Numbered from the stretch's first letter, positions 20,010 through 29,558 are shown. The stretch: 39,197 bases of DNA from Streptococcus sp. 68 (GCF_013277415.1 NZ_VMMX01000015.1:9504-48700); one strand, 5' to 3'. Program-made: numbers and translations. The notes: a model not told the origin generated them from the sequence alone.

Positions 20010-22160
20010 GTGAAAAGCAATTTTAACAAAATCCAAAAAGCCATGGGTACCAGACTGGGTTTTGTCCTAACCCTTTTAATCCTCTATTGGCTCAAAACCT
20101 TATTAGCCTATGCCGTTGACTTTAATTTAGATATTCAAGTAGGCAAGTTGCAGGGAAATTACCTTGCCTTTATCGCCTTTTTCAACCCCCTTCCTCTAGG
20201 ACTACTCCTGCTGGCTCTAGCCCTCTATGCTCGCTCAACCAAGATCTTTTATGGCCTGAGTATAGCTATTTATAGCCTATTGTTCATTTGGCTTTATTCC
20301 AATGTCTTTTACTATCGAGAATTTAGCGACTTTATCACGGCTAATACCATGAAGGTGGTCAGCAAGGTGTCTGTTGGTACTGCAGAACTAGAGTTACTGC
20401 GTCCTTGGGATTTTATCTATTTTATGGATTTCCCATTGCTAGCTTTCCTTTTCTATAAAAAATTCATCCATCTGGATAGGAGACCTTTCAAATTCCGCTC
20501 CAGTGTTGCTATCACTGCACTCTCAGCCCTGCTCTTTTCAGCTAATCTTTTCTTGGCTGAAATTGAGCGTCCCGATCTCCTATCACGAGGATTTTCGAAT
20601 TATTATGTTGTCCGCGCCCTCAGTTTACCAGCTTTTCTAGGTTATAGTGCCAACCAATCCTATAGCGCCAACAAGGAACGTGCCAAGGCCTCTGAGACCG
20701 ACCTGCAACCTATTACAGATTATATTCAAGAACATTCGGCTAAGCCCAATCCAGACTATTTTGGCTTGGCCAAAGGAAAAAATGTGATTTATCTCCACTT
20801 GGAAAGTTTCCAGCAGTTCCTACTTGACTATAAACTCAACATAGATGGAACTGAGCATGAAGTCACTCCCTTCCTTAATTCCCTCTACCATTCGCAATCA
20901 ACCCTAGCCTTTTCGAATATCTTTAACCAAGTCAAGGCTGGTAAGACCTCAGATGCGGAAACCATGCTGGAGACTGGTTTGTTTGGACTTGACCAAGGTT
21001 CCTTTATGGTCAACTATGGAGGTACCAATACCCAGCAGGCAGCGCCTTTCATCCTATCGAAAAATGGCTACCAATCAAGTGCAGTCTTTCACGGTAATAT
21101 CGGGACCTTCTGGAATCGAAATACGACCTATAAACAATGGGGCTACCAATACTTCTTTGATGCTTCCTACTTCACCAAGCAAGACAGTAGCAATTCTTTC
21201 CAATATGGTTTAAATGATAAAATCATGATGAAAGATTCTATCCAGTATCTGGAGCATTTACAGCAGCCTTTTTATGCTAAGTATATCACGGTGTCCAATC
21301 ACTATCCCTATGCTAGCAATCTGACTGGCGATGAGCTTGGTTTCCCCTTGGCCAAAACCAAAGATGAAACTATCAATGGCTATTTCCAAACAGCTAACTA
21401 TCTGGATAGTGCTATCAAGGCCTTCTTTGACTATCTCAAAGAAAGTGGCCTCTATGAAAAATCCATCATCGTCATCTACGGAGACCATTATGGTATTTCC
21501 AACTCCCGCAATCCTGAGCTGGCACCCTTGATTGGCAAGACTTCTGAGAACTGGTCGAATTACGACAATGCCATGTTGCAACGAGTGCCTTTTATGGTGG
21601 TCATGCCTGGCTATGAAAAAGGACAAATCATCAATACCTACGGTGGACAAATCGATATCTTACCGACTCTCGAACACCTCCTTGGTATCGAATCCAGTTC
21701 CTTCCTTCAAGTTGGACAAGACCTCCTATCACCAGATCATCAAGAAATCGTTGCCTTTCGAACTGCCAATTCCTTCGTCACACCAAAATATACCAGCTAC
21801 GACGGACGAACCTACTATACTGAGAGCGGTCTTGAAATCAGTAATCTTGATGAACAAGCTCAGACTGAACTGGAAAGCGTTCGGCAGGCAGCCAGCCAAC
21901 AGCTAAAAATCAGCGACCAGATTCAAACTGGTGATTTGATCCGTTTCTACCAAGCAGATCATCTTGGAAAAGTTGATACAGAAAATATTTCTTACCTCAA
22001 TTCCTTACCAATTCTTCAAAAGATTGAGCAGGAAAAAGGTAGTCAATCCACCAGTCTCTTTAGCCAACGACAAGGTAAGACCAGTACTGACCTTTTCAAG
22101 GCACCAAGTTACCAAGAACTCCATCCAGAGTCGGCAGAAACCGAATCAAAATCACAATAA
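20010..22160 (+). CDS. LtaS-family lipoteichoic acid synthase / phosphoglycerol transferase
   Basis: 716 residues from GTG 20010, which has AGGAAG seven bases upstream. A longer TTG frame from 19944 would start before the -10 box and is rejected. Five membrane spans in the first 200 residues lead to a sulfatase-fold extracellular domain. All LtaS catalytic pieces are visible: Glu265 in HLESFQQF, nucleophile Thr313 in GKTSDAE, Trp368/Arg370 in TFWNR, His431 in SNHYPY, and Asp492-His493 in YGDHYG. The family moves glycerophosphate from phosphatidylglycerol to a growing chain. The C-terminal tail of about 90 residues (Gln/Ser/Lys-rich) is longer than in S. aureus LtaS. True LTA synthesis versus another glycerophosphate modification is open. 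Confidence 0.88.
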   Translation: MKSNFNKIQKAMGTRLGFVLTLLILYWLKTLLAYAVDFNLDIQVGKLQGNYLAFIAFFNPLPLGLLLLALALYARSTKIFYGLSIAIYSLLFIWLYSNVFYYREFSDFITANTMKVVSKVSVGTAELELLRPWDFIYFMDFPLLAFLFYKKFIHLDRRPFKFRSSVAITALSALLFSANLFLAEIERPDLLSRGFSNYYVVRALSLPAFLGYSANQSYSANKERAKASETDLQPITDYIQEHSAKPNPDYFGLAKGKNVIYLHLESFQQFLLDYKLNIDGTEHEVTPFLNSLYHSQSTLAFSNIFNQVKAGKTSDAETMLETGLFGLDQGSFMVNYGGTNTQQAAPFILSKNGYQSSAVFHGNIGTFWNRNTTYKQWGYQYFFDASYFTKQDSSNSFQYGLNDKIMMKDSIQYLEHLQQPFYAKYITVSNHYPYASNLTGDELGFPLAKTKDETINGYFQTANYLDSAIKAFFDYLKESGLYEKSIIVIYGDHYGISNSRNPELAPLIGKTSENWSNYDNAMLQRVPFMVVMPGYEKGQIINTYGGQIDILPTLEHLLGIESSSFLQVGQDLLSPDHQEIVAFRTANSFVTPKYTSYDGRTYYTESGLEISNLDEQAQTELESVRQAASQQLKISDQIQTGDLIRFYQADHLGKVDTENISYLNSLPILQKIEQEKGSQSTSLFSQRQGKTSTDLFKAPSYQELHPESAETESKSQ

Positions 22161-22196
22161 AAATGCTCTTCCATCGTGGAGGAGCATTTCTTTTTA
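22160..22196 (+). terminator. Terminator after the LtaS-like gene
   Basis: Plus strand stem ATGCTCTTCC / GGAGGAGCAT with loop around ATCGT, followed by TTTCTTTTT, starting at the stop codon. Confidence 0.85.
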
Positions 22197-22204
22197 TAAA
22201 ATAA

Positions 22205-22320
22205 AATTCAATGAAAATCAAATAACAAACTAAGAAACTAACCTATAAGATTGTAGGTAGAGAGGTTGTACCTGCAATATATGTCTGTCAAGTTTAGTGA
22301 CGTAAATAGTAGAAGAACGA
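22205..22320. repeat. Decayed BOX-like element
   Basis: Starting at 22205, TTCAATGAAAATCAAA, then CAAACTA and AA-CTA track the boxC module of the copy at 26807 with many substitutions. GAGGTTGTA near 22261-22270 recalls a boxB core. No intact boxA follows. It probably is a degraded copy, but I could not align it to a consensus. The remaining 22321-22395 shows nothing I recognise. Confidence 0.4.
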
Positions 22321-22395
22321 TGAGAAGGCATAGAGAGAAGATAAATCAGCTTCAGCAGGTATCTGGAAAATTTGATTTTATAGAAAAGCCTTTTG

Positions 22396-22644
22396 TTACA
22401 AACTCAATATACTATCAATAAATAATATTATAGAAGCAACAATAATTAAAATTTCACCTATCTGCATCATTCTATTTCGAACTTTAAATATATGTTCTAT
22501 CAAAAACACTTGGATCACACACATTATAGGAATTAACGTTTTTGAAATTGAAAAATATCCAAATAAATAAACTATAAACAACAAAAATAGAACTAGATTA
22601 TATTTCTTATTCAAAACATTCCTCTCTATATTTTTGATTACCAA
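22396..22644 (-). CDS. Doubtful small membrane protein ORF
   Basis: 82 codons from a TTG at 22644, since no ATG or good ribosome site is available there. The translation has three hydrophobic stretches (LVLFLLFIVYLFGYF, LIPIMCVIQVFLIEHIF, ILIIVASIILFIDSIL) separated by basic turns, as in small polytopic proteins. The DNA is much more AT-rich than the genes on either side. It may be a real small gene, the remnant of a larger one, or chance. I do not recognise a family. Confidence 0.3.
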   Translation of the reverse strand: MVIKNIERNVLNKKYNLVLFLLFIVYLFGYFSISKTLIPIMCVIQVFLIEHIFKVRNRMMQIGEILIIVASIILFIDSILSL

Positions 22645-22725
22645 TCTTAATCATTTATAACTACATTCTAACAAACTATAAAAGCGTTTGTCGAATTGAA
22701 TTTATCAAGCAAGCGACCAACTATC

Positions 22726-24360
22726 TCATCTTTTTTCTATTTCTGCCAATATGCGTGACAGGTAGTAATGATAGCCAAAAATAGCAAGAGCAAGCAAGAG
22801 GATAAGAACTCCTACTCCCAAGCTGATGGCAAGGACAGGGGCGAGAGACTGAACCAAGAATAAGCTCCCTATTACAAGGGCCATTAAGATTGCACTATAA
22901 ACCAAAATCAAAACAATTGCTACTATACGATTTGAACGGTTCACCAGGTCCGTAATGTTACTCCAATTGGTTGACAAATTTTTCACGTCCTTAAGGTAAT
23001 GGTGGCAAGAAAGGATGACACTGGCAAGGATCCAAACTACAAGAAGGTAAATCATCGAAAGGATGGGCAAGCCTAGATATAGAGAAAGACCAAGTAAAGT
23101 CAGAACTGGTAAAAAGGACTGGACAGCAAATATAATCCAAAATTTCACTTTCACATAACGAGCAAAGTCAAAGGGTAAACTCTTAAGAAAATCAACATTT
23201 TCCCTCTCCAAGGACAAGGCAATTGAATGCAGGCTGGTGATATTGTTATTGACAACTGCTATAAAGAGAGCTACAAAAAACAAGGGTAACCAGTATGGAG
23301 GATGAATGTCTGGAACTATCTGAGAATCTCGGATTTTGGAAATCAGACCAATCATCATGAGATAAGGAAGGAAAGCACTTGTAAAAAGCACTGTAATCAC
23401 GCCAGTCCCCTGTCCCAAGAGGGTGAGGTGGTAGCGTAAAACCATACGGAAAAATCCCTTTTTAGTAGTTGAAATTCTCTCCTTACTGCGACGTTCTTTC
23501 TTGACCTTCTCCTCACTGTTAAGCAGAATCACGTCATAAAAATGAGGAAGAACCTTCTTTTTGGTCAGGTAAAGTAAGAAGACAGTTAGAGTTATCCAAG
23601 CGAGCAGACCCAGTATGGCTTCTGTCGAAAAAGGCTCCACTGCTATTTTGTAAAAGATATGAAGAGGATAAAGGAGAAATGGAATGTCTCTAACTTTGTC
23701 AACAATACTTCCAAAAGTCGACTGTAGAAAGAGGACAAATATTAAAGGTATGAGAACTCCTATCCCAATCATCACATTGGCAAAAATAGACTGATACTTT
23801 CTGAAGACCGTAGTCTGAGCCAAGAAATGTACTGCCACTATCATCACTAGAGTCACAGAGACAAATAATAAGGCCAAGGACAGTAGCATCAAAGGCAAGC
23901 CCAGCCAAAGAGAAGGAGCTAGCCTAATGTAAAGGGCTAGAAAATAAGCTGGGATTGGTAAAATTCCAGTTAGAGCTGGCAAGAGAACAGACAGTCCTTT
24001 AGCGATTATAATCTCTGATTCTTTAAAAGCATAGGGCCTATAAGATGCCAAGTCCTTACTCTCATAAAAGACATTGTAAAAGGCAGTGAAAGAAGTTGAA
24101 AAGGCAACCACTAGTAAAATAGCAACCATGAAACTAAAATAAATAGGCATTTCCTCAAAAGGAAAATGAATGGCTATAATACTAAAAAAGATGAGCATCA
24201 AGAGACTGAAAAAAATGTAAGAACTTAGGACTCTAGCGGAAACATTTACTTTTTTCCCAGGATTCTTAGCCTGCTTCTTTCGTAGGTTAGCCAGATTAGC
24301 TTCTTGAGATGAATAGAGGATATTGATATCAACTAATTTTTTAATGACCTTGAGACGCAT
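22726..24360 (-). CDS. ABC exporter permease subunit (ABC-2 type)
   Basis: 544 residues from ATG 24360, which has a perfect AGGAGG six bases upstream. An in-frame ATG at 24387 lies ahead of that site and is less likely. About 12 hydrophobic spans, with two basic cytoplasmic stretches (residues 30-45 QAKNPGKKVN and around 293-305 EEKVKKERRSKERISTTKK). It overlaps the 3' end of the ATPase gene by 20 bases, so the two make one transporter. Half-length membrane proteins of this sort pair with BcrA/EcsA-like ATPases. The substrate is unknown. Confidence 0.8.
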   Translation of the reverse strand: MRLKVIKKLVDINILYSSQEANLANLRKKQAKNPGKKVNVSARVLSSYIFFSLLMLIFFSIIAIHFPFEEMPIYFSFMVAILLVVAFSTSFTAFYNVFYESKDLASYRPYAFKESEIIIAKGLSVLLPALTGILPIPAYFLALYIRLAPSLWLGLPLMLLSLALLFVSVTLVMIVAVHFLAQTTVFRKYQSIFANVMIGIGVLIPLIFVLFLQSTFGSIVDKVRDIPFLLYPLHIFYKIAVEPFSTEAILGLLAWITLTVFLLYLTKKKVLPHFYDVILLNSEEKVKKERRSKERISTTKKGFFRMVLRYHLTLLGQGTGVITVLFTSAFLPYLMMIGLISKIRDSQIVPDIHPPYWLPLFFVALFIAVVNNNITSLHSIALSLERENVDFLKSLPFDFARYVKVKFWIIFAVQSFLPVLTLLGLSLYLGLPILSMIYLLVVWILASVILSCHHYLKDVKNLSTNWSNITDLVNRSNRIVAIVLILVYSAILMALVIGSLFLVQSLAPVLAISLGVGVLILLLALAIFGYHYYLSRILAEIEKR

Positions 24361-25090
24361 CCGCAACCTCCTCTTTTCTACCAGCAAGACTAAGGTAGAT
24401 ACTTTCCAAAGACTGGTCTGGGTGGTCTTTTCTCAAGTCCTCTACACTACCACAATAAATCAAATGCCCCTTTTTCAAAATGGCAATCCGATCACAGACT
24501 TGCTCAGCTACCTCTAGGACATGGGTTGAAAACAAGACTGTCTTGCCTTTTTGCGCATGCTCCTTCATCATTTGCTTCAAATCAAAGGCAGCCTGGGGAT
24601 CCAAACCAGTCAAGGGTTCGTCCAAAACCCAAATATCGGGATCGGACAAGAGTGCTCCGATGACAAAGACTTTCTGACGCATTCCGTGAGAAAGAGTTTC
24701 AATAACCTGATAGCGGTTTTCAGCAAAATCAAAAACGTTCAATAGCCTAGCTAGACTAGCCTCCAAGTCAGAGCTAGTCAGATCATAGGATGAGGCGATC
24801 AATTCCCAAAATTCATTGGCCGTTAAACGTAAAAATAAGTCAGGCGAGTCTGCAACGTAGCCAATCTTTCGTTTGATAGCCAAGCGATTTTCCGATAACT
24901 CCTGACCATCTACCAAAATACGACCACTGCTGGGCGAAATGATACTGACTAAGGATTTTATGGTGGTCGATTTCCCAGCACCATTATGGCCAATCAAGCC
25001 CATAATCTCCCCATTTTCAATCTGCAAATTGAGATTGTTCAAGGCCTCTTTATCACCATACAACTTACTAACATTTTGAAATTCAATCAT
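24341..25090 (-). CDS. ABC transporter ATP-binding protein
   Basis: 249 residues from ATG 25090 (AGGAG eight bases upstream). The frame is open to 25156, but that part covers the promoter. Walker A GHNGAGKSTT (about residues 35-44), Q-loop VADSPDLF, signature LSHGMRQKV (an SHGMRQ variant usual in this subfamily), Walker B IWVLDEPLTGLDP and switch His in STHVLE. BcrA/EcsA-type exporter ATPase. It is cotranscribed and overlapping with the permease. The exported compound cannot be told from the window. Confidence 0.88.
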   Translation of the reverse strand: MIEFQNVSKLYGDKEALNNLNLQIENGEIMGLIGHNGAGKSTTIKSLVSIISPSSGRILVDGQELSENRLAIKRKIGYVADSPDLFLRLTANEFWELIASSYDLTSSDLEASLARLLNVFDFAENRYQVIETLSHGMRQKVFVIGALLSDPDIWVLDEPLTGLDPQAAFDLKQMMKEHAQKGKTVLFSTHVLEVAEQVCDRIAILKKGHLIYCGSVEDLRKDHPDQSLESIYLSLAGRKEEVADASQGH

Positions 25091-25124
25091 GGGATGACTC
25101 CTATCTTTATCTATATTACATACT

Positions 25125-25130
25125 ATTATA
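25125..25130 (-). promoter_or_regulatory. -10 box of the ABC exporter promoter
   Basis: Minus strand TATAAT at 25125-25130, 35 bases before the ATPase start. I find no convincing -35 at 16-18 bases (A/T-rich region), so this is a weaker call. Confidence 0.45.
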
Positions 25131-25197
25131 CTAGCACTTTGATACAAAAAAATCAATACTTTATTTTAAGTAGATACAATAGTTTCCTTCTATCTTA

Positions 25198-25211
25198 CGC
25201 AAACGTTTGCG
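25198..25211. promoter_or_regulatory. LacI-family (MalR or CcpA type) operator
   Basis: CGCAAACGTTTGCG is a perfect 14-base palindrome with the central CG of LacI-family sites. It resembles the maltose-regulator MalR sites known upstream of pneumococcal maltosaccharide genes more than a standard cre (recalled). It overlaps the amylase -35 by five bases, so binding would block polymerase. Confidence 0.8.
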
Positions 25212-25235
25212 CCAAGAGATACTTTATGATAGAAT
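25207..25235 (+). promoter_or_regulatory. Promoter of the amylase gene
   Basis: -35 TTGCGC (25207-25212), 17-base spacer, -10 TAGAAT (25230-25235) with TGA extension. The -35 lies within the palindromic operator. Confidence 0.7.
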
Positions 25236-25268
25236 AAAGAACAAGATTCACAAGTAAGAGGAAACATC

Positions 25269-26723
25269 ATGCAAAATCAAACACTCATGCAATACTTTGA
25301 ATGGTATCTGCCCCATGACGGTCAGCACTGGACGCATCTGGCTGAAGATGCTCCACACCTAGCTCATCTGGGGATTAGCCACGTCTGGATGCCACCAGCT
25401 TTTAAGGCAACCAATGAAAAAGATGTAGGTTATGGGGTCTATGATTTATTTGACTTAGGAGAGTTCAACCAAAAAGGGACTGTCCGCACCAAGTATGGTT
25501 TCAAAGAAGACTATCTTCAAGCCATTCAAGCCCTTAAAGCACAGGGAATTCAACCTATGGCCGATGTAGTTCTCAACCATAAGGCTGCTGCCGATCACAT
25601 GGAAGCCTTTCAGGTCATCGAAGTGGACCCTGTAGACCGTACGGTTGAACTTGGAGACCCCTTCACCATCAATGGCTGGACTAGCTTTACCTTCGATGGT
25701 CGCCAAGATACCTACAATGACTTCCACTGGCATTGGTACCACTTCACAGGTACAGACTACGATGCCAAACGCCGTAAGTCTGGGATTTATCTGATTCAAG
25801 GGGATAATAAGGGCTGGGCAAATGAGGAATTGGTCGATAACGAAAACGGTAACTACGACTACCTCATGTATGCCGACCTAGATTTTAAACATCCTGAAGT
25901 CATCCAAAATATCTATGACTGGGCTGATTGGTTCATGGAAACGACTGGTGTAGCTGGTTTCCGCTTGGATGCCGTTAAGCACATTGACTCTTTCTTCATG
26001 AGCAATTTCATCCGCGATATGAAGGAAAAATACGGTGAGGATTTCTATGTTTTTGGTGAATTTTGGAATCCAGACAAGGAAGCCAATCTGGACTATCTTG
26101 AAAAAACGGAAGAACGCTTTGACCTTGTCGATGTTCGTCTCCATCAGAATCTCTTTGATGCTAGCCGAGCAGGTTCCAACTATGACCTTCGTGGCATTTT
26201 CACAGATAGCTTGGTGGAACTCAAGCCTGACAAGGCTGTAACCTTTGTCGATAACCACGATACACAACGAGGTCAGGCTCTTGAGTCTACCGTTGAAGAA
26301 TGGTTCAAGCCAGCAGCCTATGCCCTCATTCTATTACGCCAAAATGGCCTTCCATGTGTCTTTTACGGCGACTACTATGGGATTTCAGGGCAATATGCTC
26401 AAGAAGATTTCAAAGAAGTCCTTGACCGCCTCCTAACCATCCGAAAAGATTTGGCCTATGGAGAACAAACAAACTACTTTGACCACGCTAACTGTATCGG
26501 TTGGGTACGTTCAGGTGCTGAAAATCAATCCCCAATCGCAGTCTTGATTTCAAATGACCAAGAAAACAGCAAATCAATGTTTGTCGGCCAAGAATGGGTT
26601 AACCAAACCTTTGTAGATTTACTTGGAAACCACCAAGGTCAAGTTACAATTGATGAGGAAGGTTATGGACAATTCCCAGTCTCAGCTGCTTCGGTAAGTG
26701 TCTGGGCAGCCAATACAATCTAA
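25269..26723 (+). CDS. amy: Cytoplasmic alpha-amylase (GH13)
   Basis: 484 residues without a signal peptide, so it acts inside the cell on imported or stored alpha-1,4-glucans. The GH13 barrel shows DVVLNHK (region I), GFRLDAVKH with nucleophile Asp234 (II), FGEFW with acid/base Glu264 (III) and FVDNHDTQ with Asp331 (IV). The spacing matches liquefying bacterial amylases of the GH13_5 type (my estimate). AGAGGAAAC precedes the ATG. It is a single gene with operator, promoter and terminator. Regulation by a sugar-responsive LacI-family repressor is inferred from the palindrome over the -35. Confidence 0.93.
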   Translation: MQNQTLMQYFEWYLPHDGQHWTHLAEDAPHLAHLGISHVWMPPAFKATNEKDVGYGVYDLFDLGEFNQKGTVRTKYGFKEDYLQAIQALKAQGIQPMADVVLNHKAAADHMEAFQVIEVDPVDRTVELGDPFTINGWTSFTFDGRQDTYNDFHWHWYHFTGTDYDAKRRKSGIYLIQGDNKGWANEELVDNENGNYDYLMYADLDFKHPEVIQNIYDWADWFMETTGVAGFRLDAVKHIDSFFMSNFIRDMKEKYGEDFYVFGEFWNPDKEANLDYLEKTEERFDLVDVRLHQNLFDASRAGSNYDLRGIFTDSLVELKPDKAVTFVDNHDTQRGQALESTVEEWFKPAAYALILLRQNGLPCVFYGDYYGISGQYAQEDFKEVLDRLLTIRKDLAYGEQTNYFDHANCIGWVRSGAENQSPIAVLISNDQENSKSMFVGQEWVNQTFVDLLGNHQGQVTIDEEGYGQFPVSAASVSVWAANTI

Positions 26724-26739
26724 TTGCCAATGATTATTA

Positions 26740-26768
26740 AGTCAGATCCAATCGGATTTGGCTTTTTT
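26740..26768 (+). terminator. Terminator after amylase
   Basis: Plus strand stem AGTCAGATCC / GGATTTGGCT (10 pairs, two G-U), loop AATC, six T. Confidence 0.85.
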
Positions 26769-26776
26769 CTATTCAC

Positions 26777-26807
26777 AAAAAAGACCTACCCAAATGGATA
26801 GATCTTT
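26777..26807 (-). terminator. Terminator of the alaS transcript
   Basis: Minus strand stem AAAGATCTATC / GGTAGGTCTTT (11 pairs with G-U) followed by T-run. It lies beyond the BOX element, so the BOX would be in the alaS 3' untranslated RNA. Confidence 0.75.
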
Positions 26808-26912
26808 ATACTCAATGAAAATCAAAAAGCAAACTAGGAAGCTAGCCGCAGGCTGTACTTGAGTACGGCAAGGTGAAGCTGACATTGTTTGAAGAGATTT
26901 TCGGAGAGTATT
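26807..26912. repeat. Compact BOX element (boxC plus boxA, no boxB)
   Basis: On the plus strand it begins TATACTCAATGAAAATCAAA, then AGCAAACTAGGAAGCTAGCC and CGCAGGCTG (boxC). After a few bases follows TACGGCAAGG, then GAAGCTGAC and GTTTGAAGAGATTTTCG, GAGAGTATTA (boxA, the target region of the BOX-A1R typing primer). No boxB unit lies between. Ends are inverted (TATACTC...GAGAGTATTA). Confidence 0.85.
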
Positions 26913-26918
26913 ACTTGA

Positions 26919-29537
26919 TTACAATTTACCTGCTACTGCATCCAACAATTCTTGGATTTTAGCTTGGTTGCTTCCTCCTGCCATGGCCATGTCTGGTTTA
27001 CCACCACCACGTCCATCGACGATTGGTGCCAATTCTTTGACAAGGTTTCCTGCATGAAGGTCTTTTGTCTTGCTTGCTACAAGGACATTGACTTTGTCAC
27101 CGATAGCGGCAACTAGGACAAGAAGATCAGAGTAGTCTTTTTGTTTCCAGTTGTCCGCAAAGGTACGAAGAGCACCTGCATCTGATACAGAAACTTGGCT
27201 AGCAATGTAACGGTGACCGTTGACTTCCTTAACATCCTTGAAGATGTCTCCTGCGGCTGCAGCTGCGGCTTTTTCCTTCAACTCAGCATTTTCTTTTTGC
27301 AATTGACGAAGTTGTTCTTGAAGTCCTTCTACTTTATGAGGCACTTCCTTGACTTGAGGTGCTTTCAAGGTTGCTGCGACGGCTTTAAGAGCGTCTTCTT
27401 GTTCACGGTAGGCTTCAAAGGCTTCCTTACCAGTTACAGCCAAGATACGGCGAGTTCCTGATCCGATCCCTTCTTCTTTGACAATCTTGAAGAGACCAAT
27501 TTCAGAAGTGTTGCCAACGTGAGTACCACCACAAAGCTCGATAGAGTAGTCACCGATAGTCACGACACGGACTTCCTTGCCGTATTTCTCACCAAAGAGG
27601 GCCATAGCTCCCATTTCTTTGGCAGTGTCAATATCCGTTTCAACTGTCTTCACTTCAAGAGCTTCCCAGATTTTTTCGTTGACTTGCTGCTCAATCGCAC
27701 GCAATTCTTCAGCAGTTACTGCTTGGAAGTGGGTAAAGTCAAAGCGAAGGAATTCAACTTCGTTAAGAGATCCTGCTTGTGTCGCATGGTTTCCAAGAAT
27801 GTTGTGAAGAGCAGCGTGAAGCAAGTGAGTCGCAGTGTGGTTTTTCATAACACGGTGACGACGATTTGTATCAATTGCCAAGGTATATTCTTGGTTCAAG
27901 GCAAGTGGTGCATGGACTTCAACCGTGTGAAGGGCTTGTCCGTTTGGTGCTTTTTGAACATTGGTCACAGTAGCCACAACCTTACCTGACTCATCCAAGA
28001 TTTGTCCGTGGTCAGCGACCTGTCCACCCATTTCAGCATAGAATGGCGTTTCCGCAAAGATAAGTGAGGCAGTTCCTTCTGATACAGCTTCTACTTCTGC
28101 ATTGTCAGCCACGATAGCCACCAATTTAGAAGACAATTGGCTAGCATTGTAGTTGAAGACACTTTCCACAGTGATGTTTTGCAGGGTTTCATTTTGCATC
28201 CCCATTGAGCCGCCCTTAACAGCTGACGCACGCGCACGTTCTTGCTGTTCTTTCATGGCTGCTTCAAATCCTTCACGGTCCACAGTCATACCAGCTTCTT
28301 CAGCGATTTCTTCAGTTAATTCAACTGGGAATCCATAAGTGTCATAAAGTTTGAATACATCTGAACCAGCGATAACAGATTGACCTTTTTCTTTCAAGTC
28401 AGCTACGATGCCTTGGGCAAAGTGTTGACCTGAGTGAAGGGTACGGGCAAATGACTCTTCCTCGCTCTTAACGATTTTCTCAATAAAGTCACGTTTTTCA
28501 AGCACTTCTGGGTAGTAGCTTTCCATGATTTTCCCAACAGTTGGAACCAGTTTATAAAGGAAAGGCTCGTTGATTCCCAGTTTTTGACCATGCATAGACG
28601 CACGACGAAGGAGACGACGAAGGACGTAACCACGACCTTCATTTCCTGGAAGGGCACCATCACCGATGGCAAATGACAAAGAACGGATGTGGTCAGCGAT
28701 GACCTTAAAACTCATGTTGTCGCCATCTTGGTCATAGATCTTACCAGACAATTTCTCCACTTCACGAATAATAGGCATGAAGAGGTCTGTTTCAAAGTTA
28801 GTCTTAGCACCTTGGATAACGGCCACCAAACGCTCCAAACCAGCGCCCGTATCAATGTTCTTGTGTGGCAATTCCTTGTATTCGCTACGAGGAACAGCAG
28901 GGTCTGCGTTAAATTGTGATAAAACGATGTTCCAGATTTCGATATAACGGTCGTTTTCGATATCTTCTGCAAGCAAACGAATACCGATATTTTCTGGGTC
29001 AAATGCTTCTCCACGGTCAAAGAAAATCTCTGTATCAGGTCCAGAAGGTCCAGCACCGATTTCCCAGAAGTTGTCCTCAATAGGAATCAAGTGACTTGGA
29101 TCCACTCCCACTTCAATCCAGCGGTTGTAAGAATCTTTATCGTCTGGATAGTAGGTCATGTACAGTTTTTCAGCTGGGAAGTCAAACCACTCAGGGCTTG
29201 TCAAAAGCTCATAAGCCCAAGTGATGGCTTCGTCACGGAAGTAATCCCCGATAGAGAAGTTCCCCAACATTTCAAACATGGTATGGTGACGCGCAGTCTT
29301 CCCTACGTTTTCGATGTCGTTGGTACGGATAGCCTTTTGGGCATTTGTAATACGTGGATTTTCAGGGATAATAGTCCCGTCAAAGTATTTCTTAAGGGTT
29401 GCTACCCCAGAGTTAATCCACAAAAGAGTTGGGTCATTTACAGGAACCAAACTCACTGATGGTTCTACTGAGTGACCTTTGGTCGCCCAGAAATCAAGCC
29501 ACATTTGTCGGACTTGTGCACTAGATAGTTGTTTCAT
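26919..29537 (-). CDS. alaS: Alanyl-tRNA synthetase
   Basis: Charges tRNA-Ala in the cytoplasm. 872 residues, full length. The N-terminal class II core ([65 protein letters not shown]) is followed by [16 protein letters not shown], an editing domain with HTATH (His567, His571) and CGGTH (Cys669, His673) as zinc ligands, an Ala/Lys/Glu coiled coil near 740-765 and the DALA-binding-like C-terminal C-Ala domain with [20 protein letters not shown] precedes the start. It sits 21 bases downstream of the LURP-one-like gene, behind a shared alanine T-box. Confidence 0.97.
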   Translation of the reverse strand: MKQLSSAQVRQMWLDFWATKGHSVEPSVSLVPVNDPTLLWINSGVATLKKYFDGTIIPENPRITNAQKAIRTNDIENVGKTARHHTMFEMLGNFSIGDYFRDEAITWAYELLTSPEWFDFPAEKLYMTYYPDDKDSYNRWIEVGVDPSHLIPIEDNFWEIGAGPSGPDTEIFFDRGEAFDPENIGIRLLAEDIENDRYIEIWNIVLSQFNADPAVPRSEYKELPHKNIDTGAGLERLVAVIQGAKTNFETDLFMPIIREVEKLSGKIYDQDGDNMSFKVIADHIRSLSFAIGDGALPGNEGRGYVLRRLLRRASMHGQKLGINEPFLYKLVPTVGKIMESYYPEVLEKRDFIEKIVKSEEESFARTLHSGQHFAQGIVADLKEKGQSVIAGSDVFKLYDTYGFPVELTEEIAEEAGMTVDREGFEAAMKEQQERARASAVKGGSMGMQNETLQNITVESVFNYNASQLSSKLVAIVADNAEVEAVSEGTASLIFAETPFYAEMGGQVADHGQILDESGKVVATVTNVQKAPNGQALHTVEVHAPLALNQEYTLAIDTNRRHRVMKNHTATHLLHAALHNILGNHATQAGSLNEVEFLRFDFTHFQAVTAEELRAIEQQVNEKIWEALEVKTVETDIDTAKEMGAMALFGEKYGKEVRVVTIGDYSIELCGGTHVGNTSEIGLFKIVKEEGIGSGTRRILAVTGKEAFEAYREQEDALKAVAATLKAPQVKEVPHKVEGLQEQLRQLQKENAELKEKAAAAAAGDIFKDVKEVNGHRYIASQVSVSDAGALRTFADNWKQKDYSDLLVLVAAIGDKVNVLVASKTKDLHAGNLVKELAPIVDGRGGGKPDMAMAGGSNQAKIQELLDAVAGKL

Positions 29538-29558
29538 ATTGTCTCCTTATTTACTTGT

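Noticed and set aside
25455..26267. Two minus-strand ORFs inside the amylase gene
   Set aside because: They lie fully within GH13 conserved regions on the other strand, and coding bias follows the amylase.
27519..27989. 156-codon plus-strand ORF inside alaS
   Set aside because: Antisense shadow of the alanyl-tRNA synthetase editing domain. It has no start signals and no recognisable protein features.
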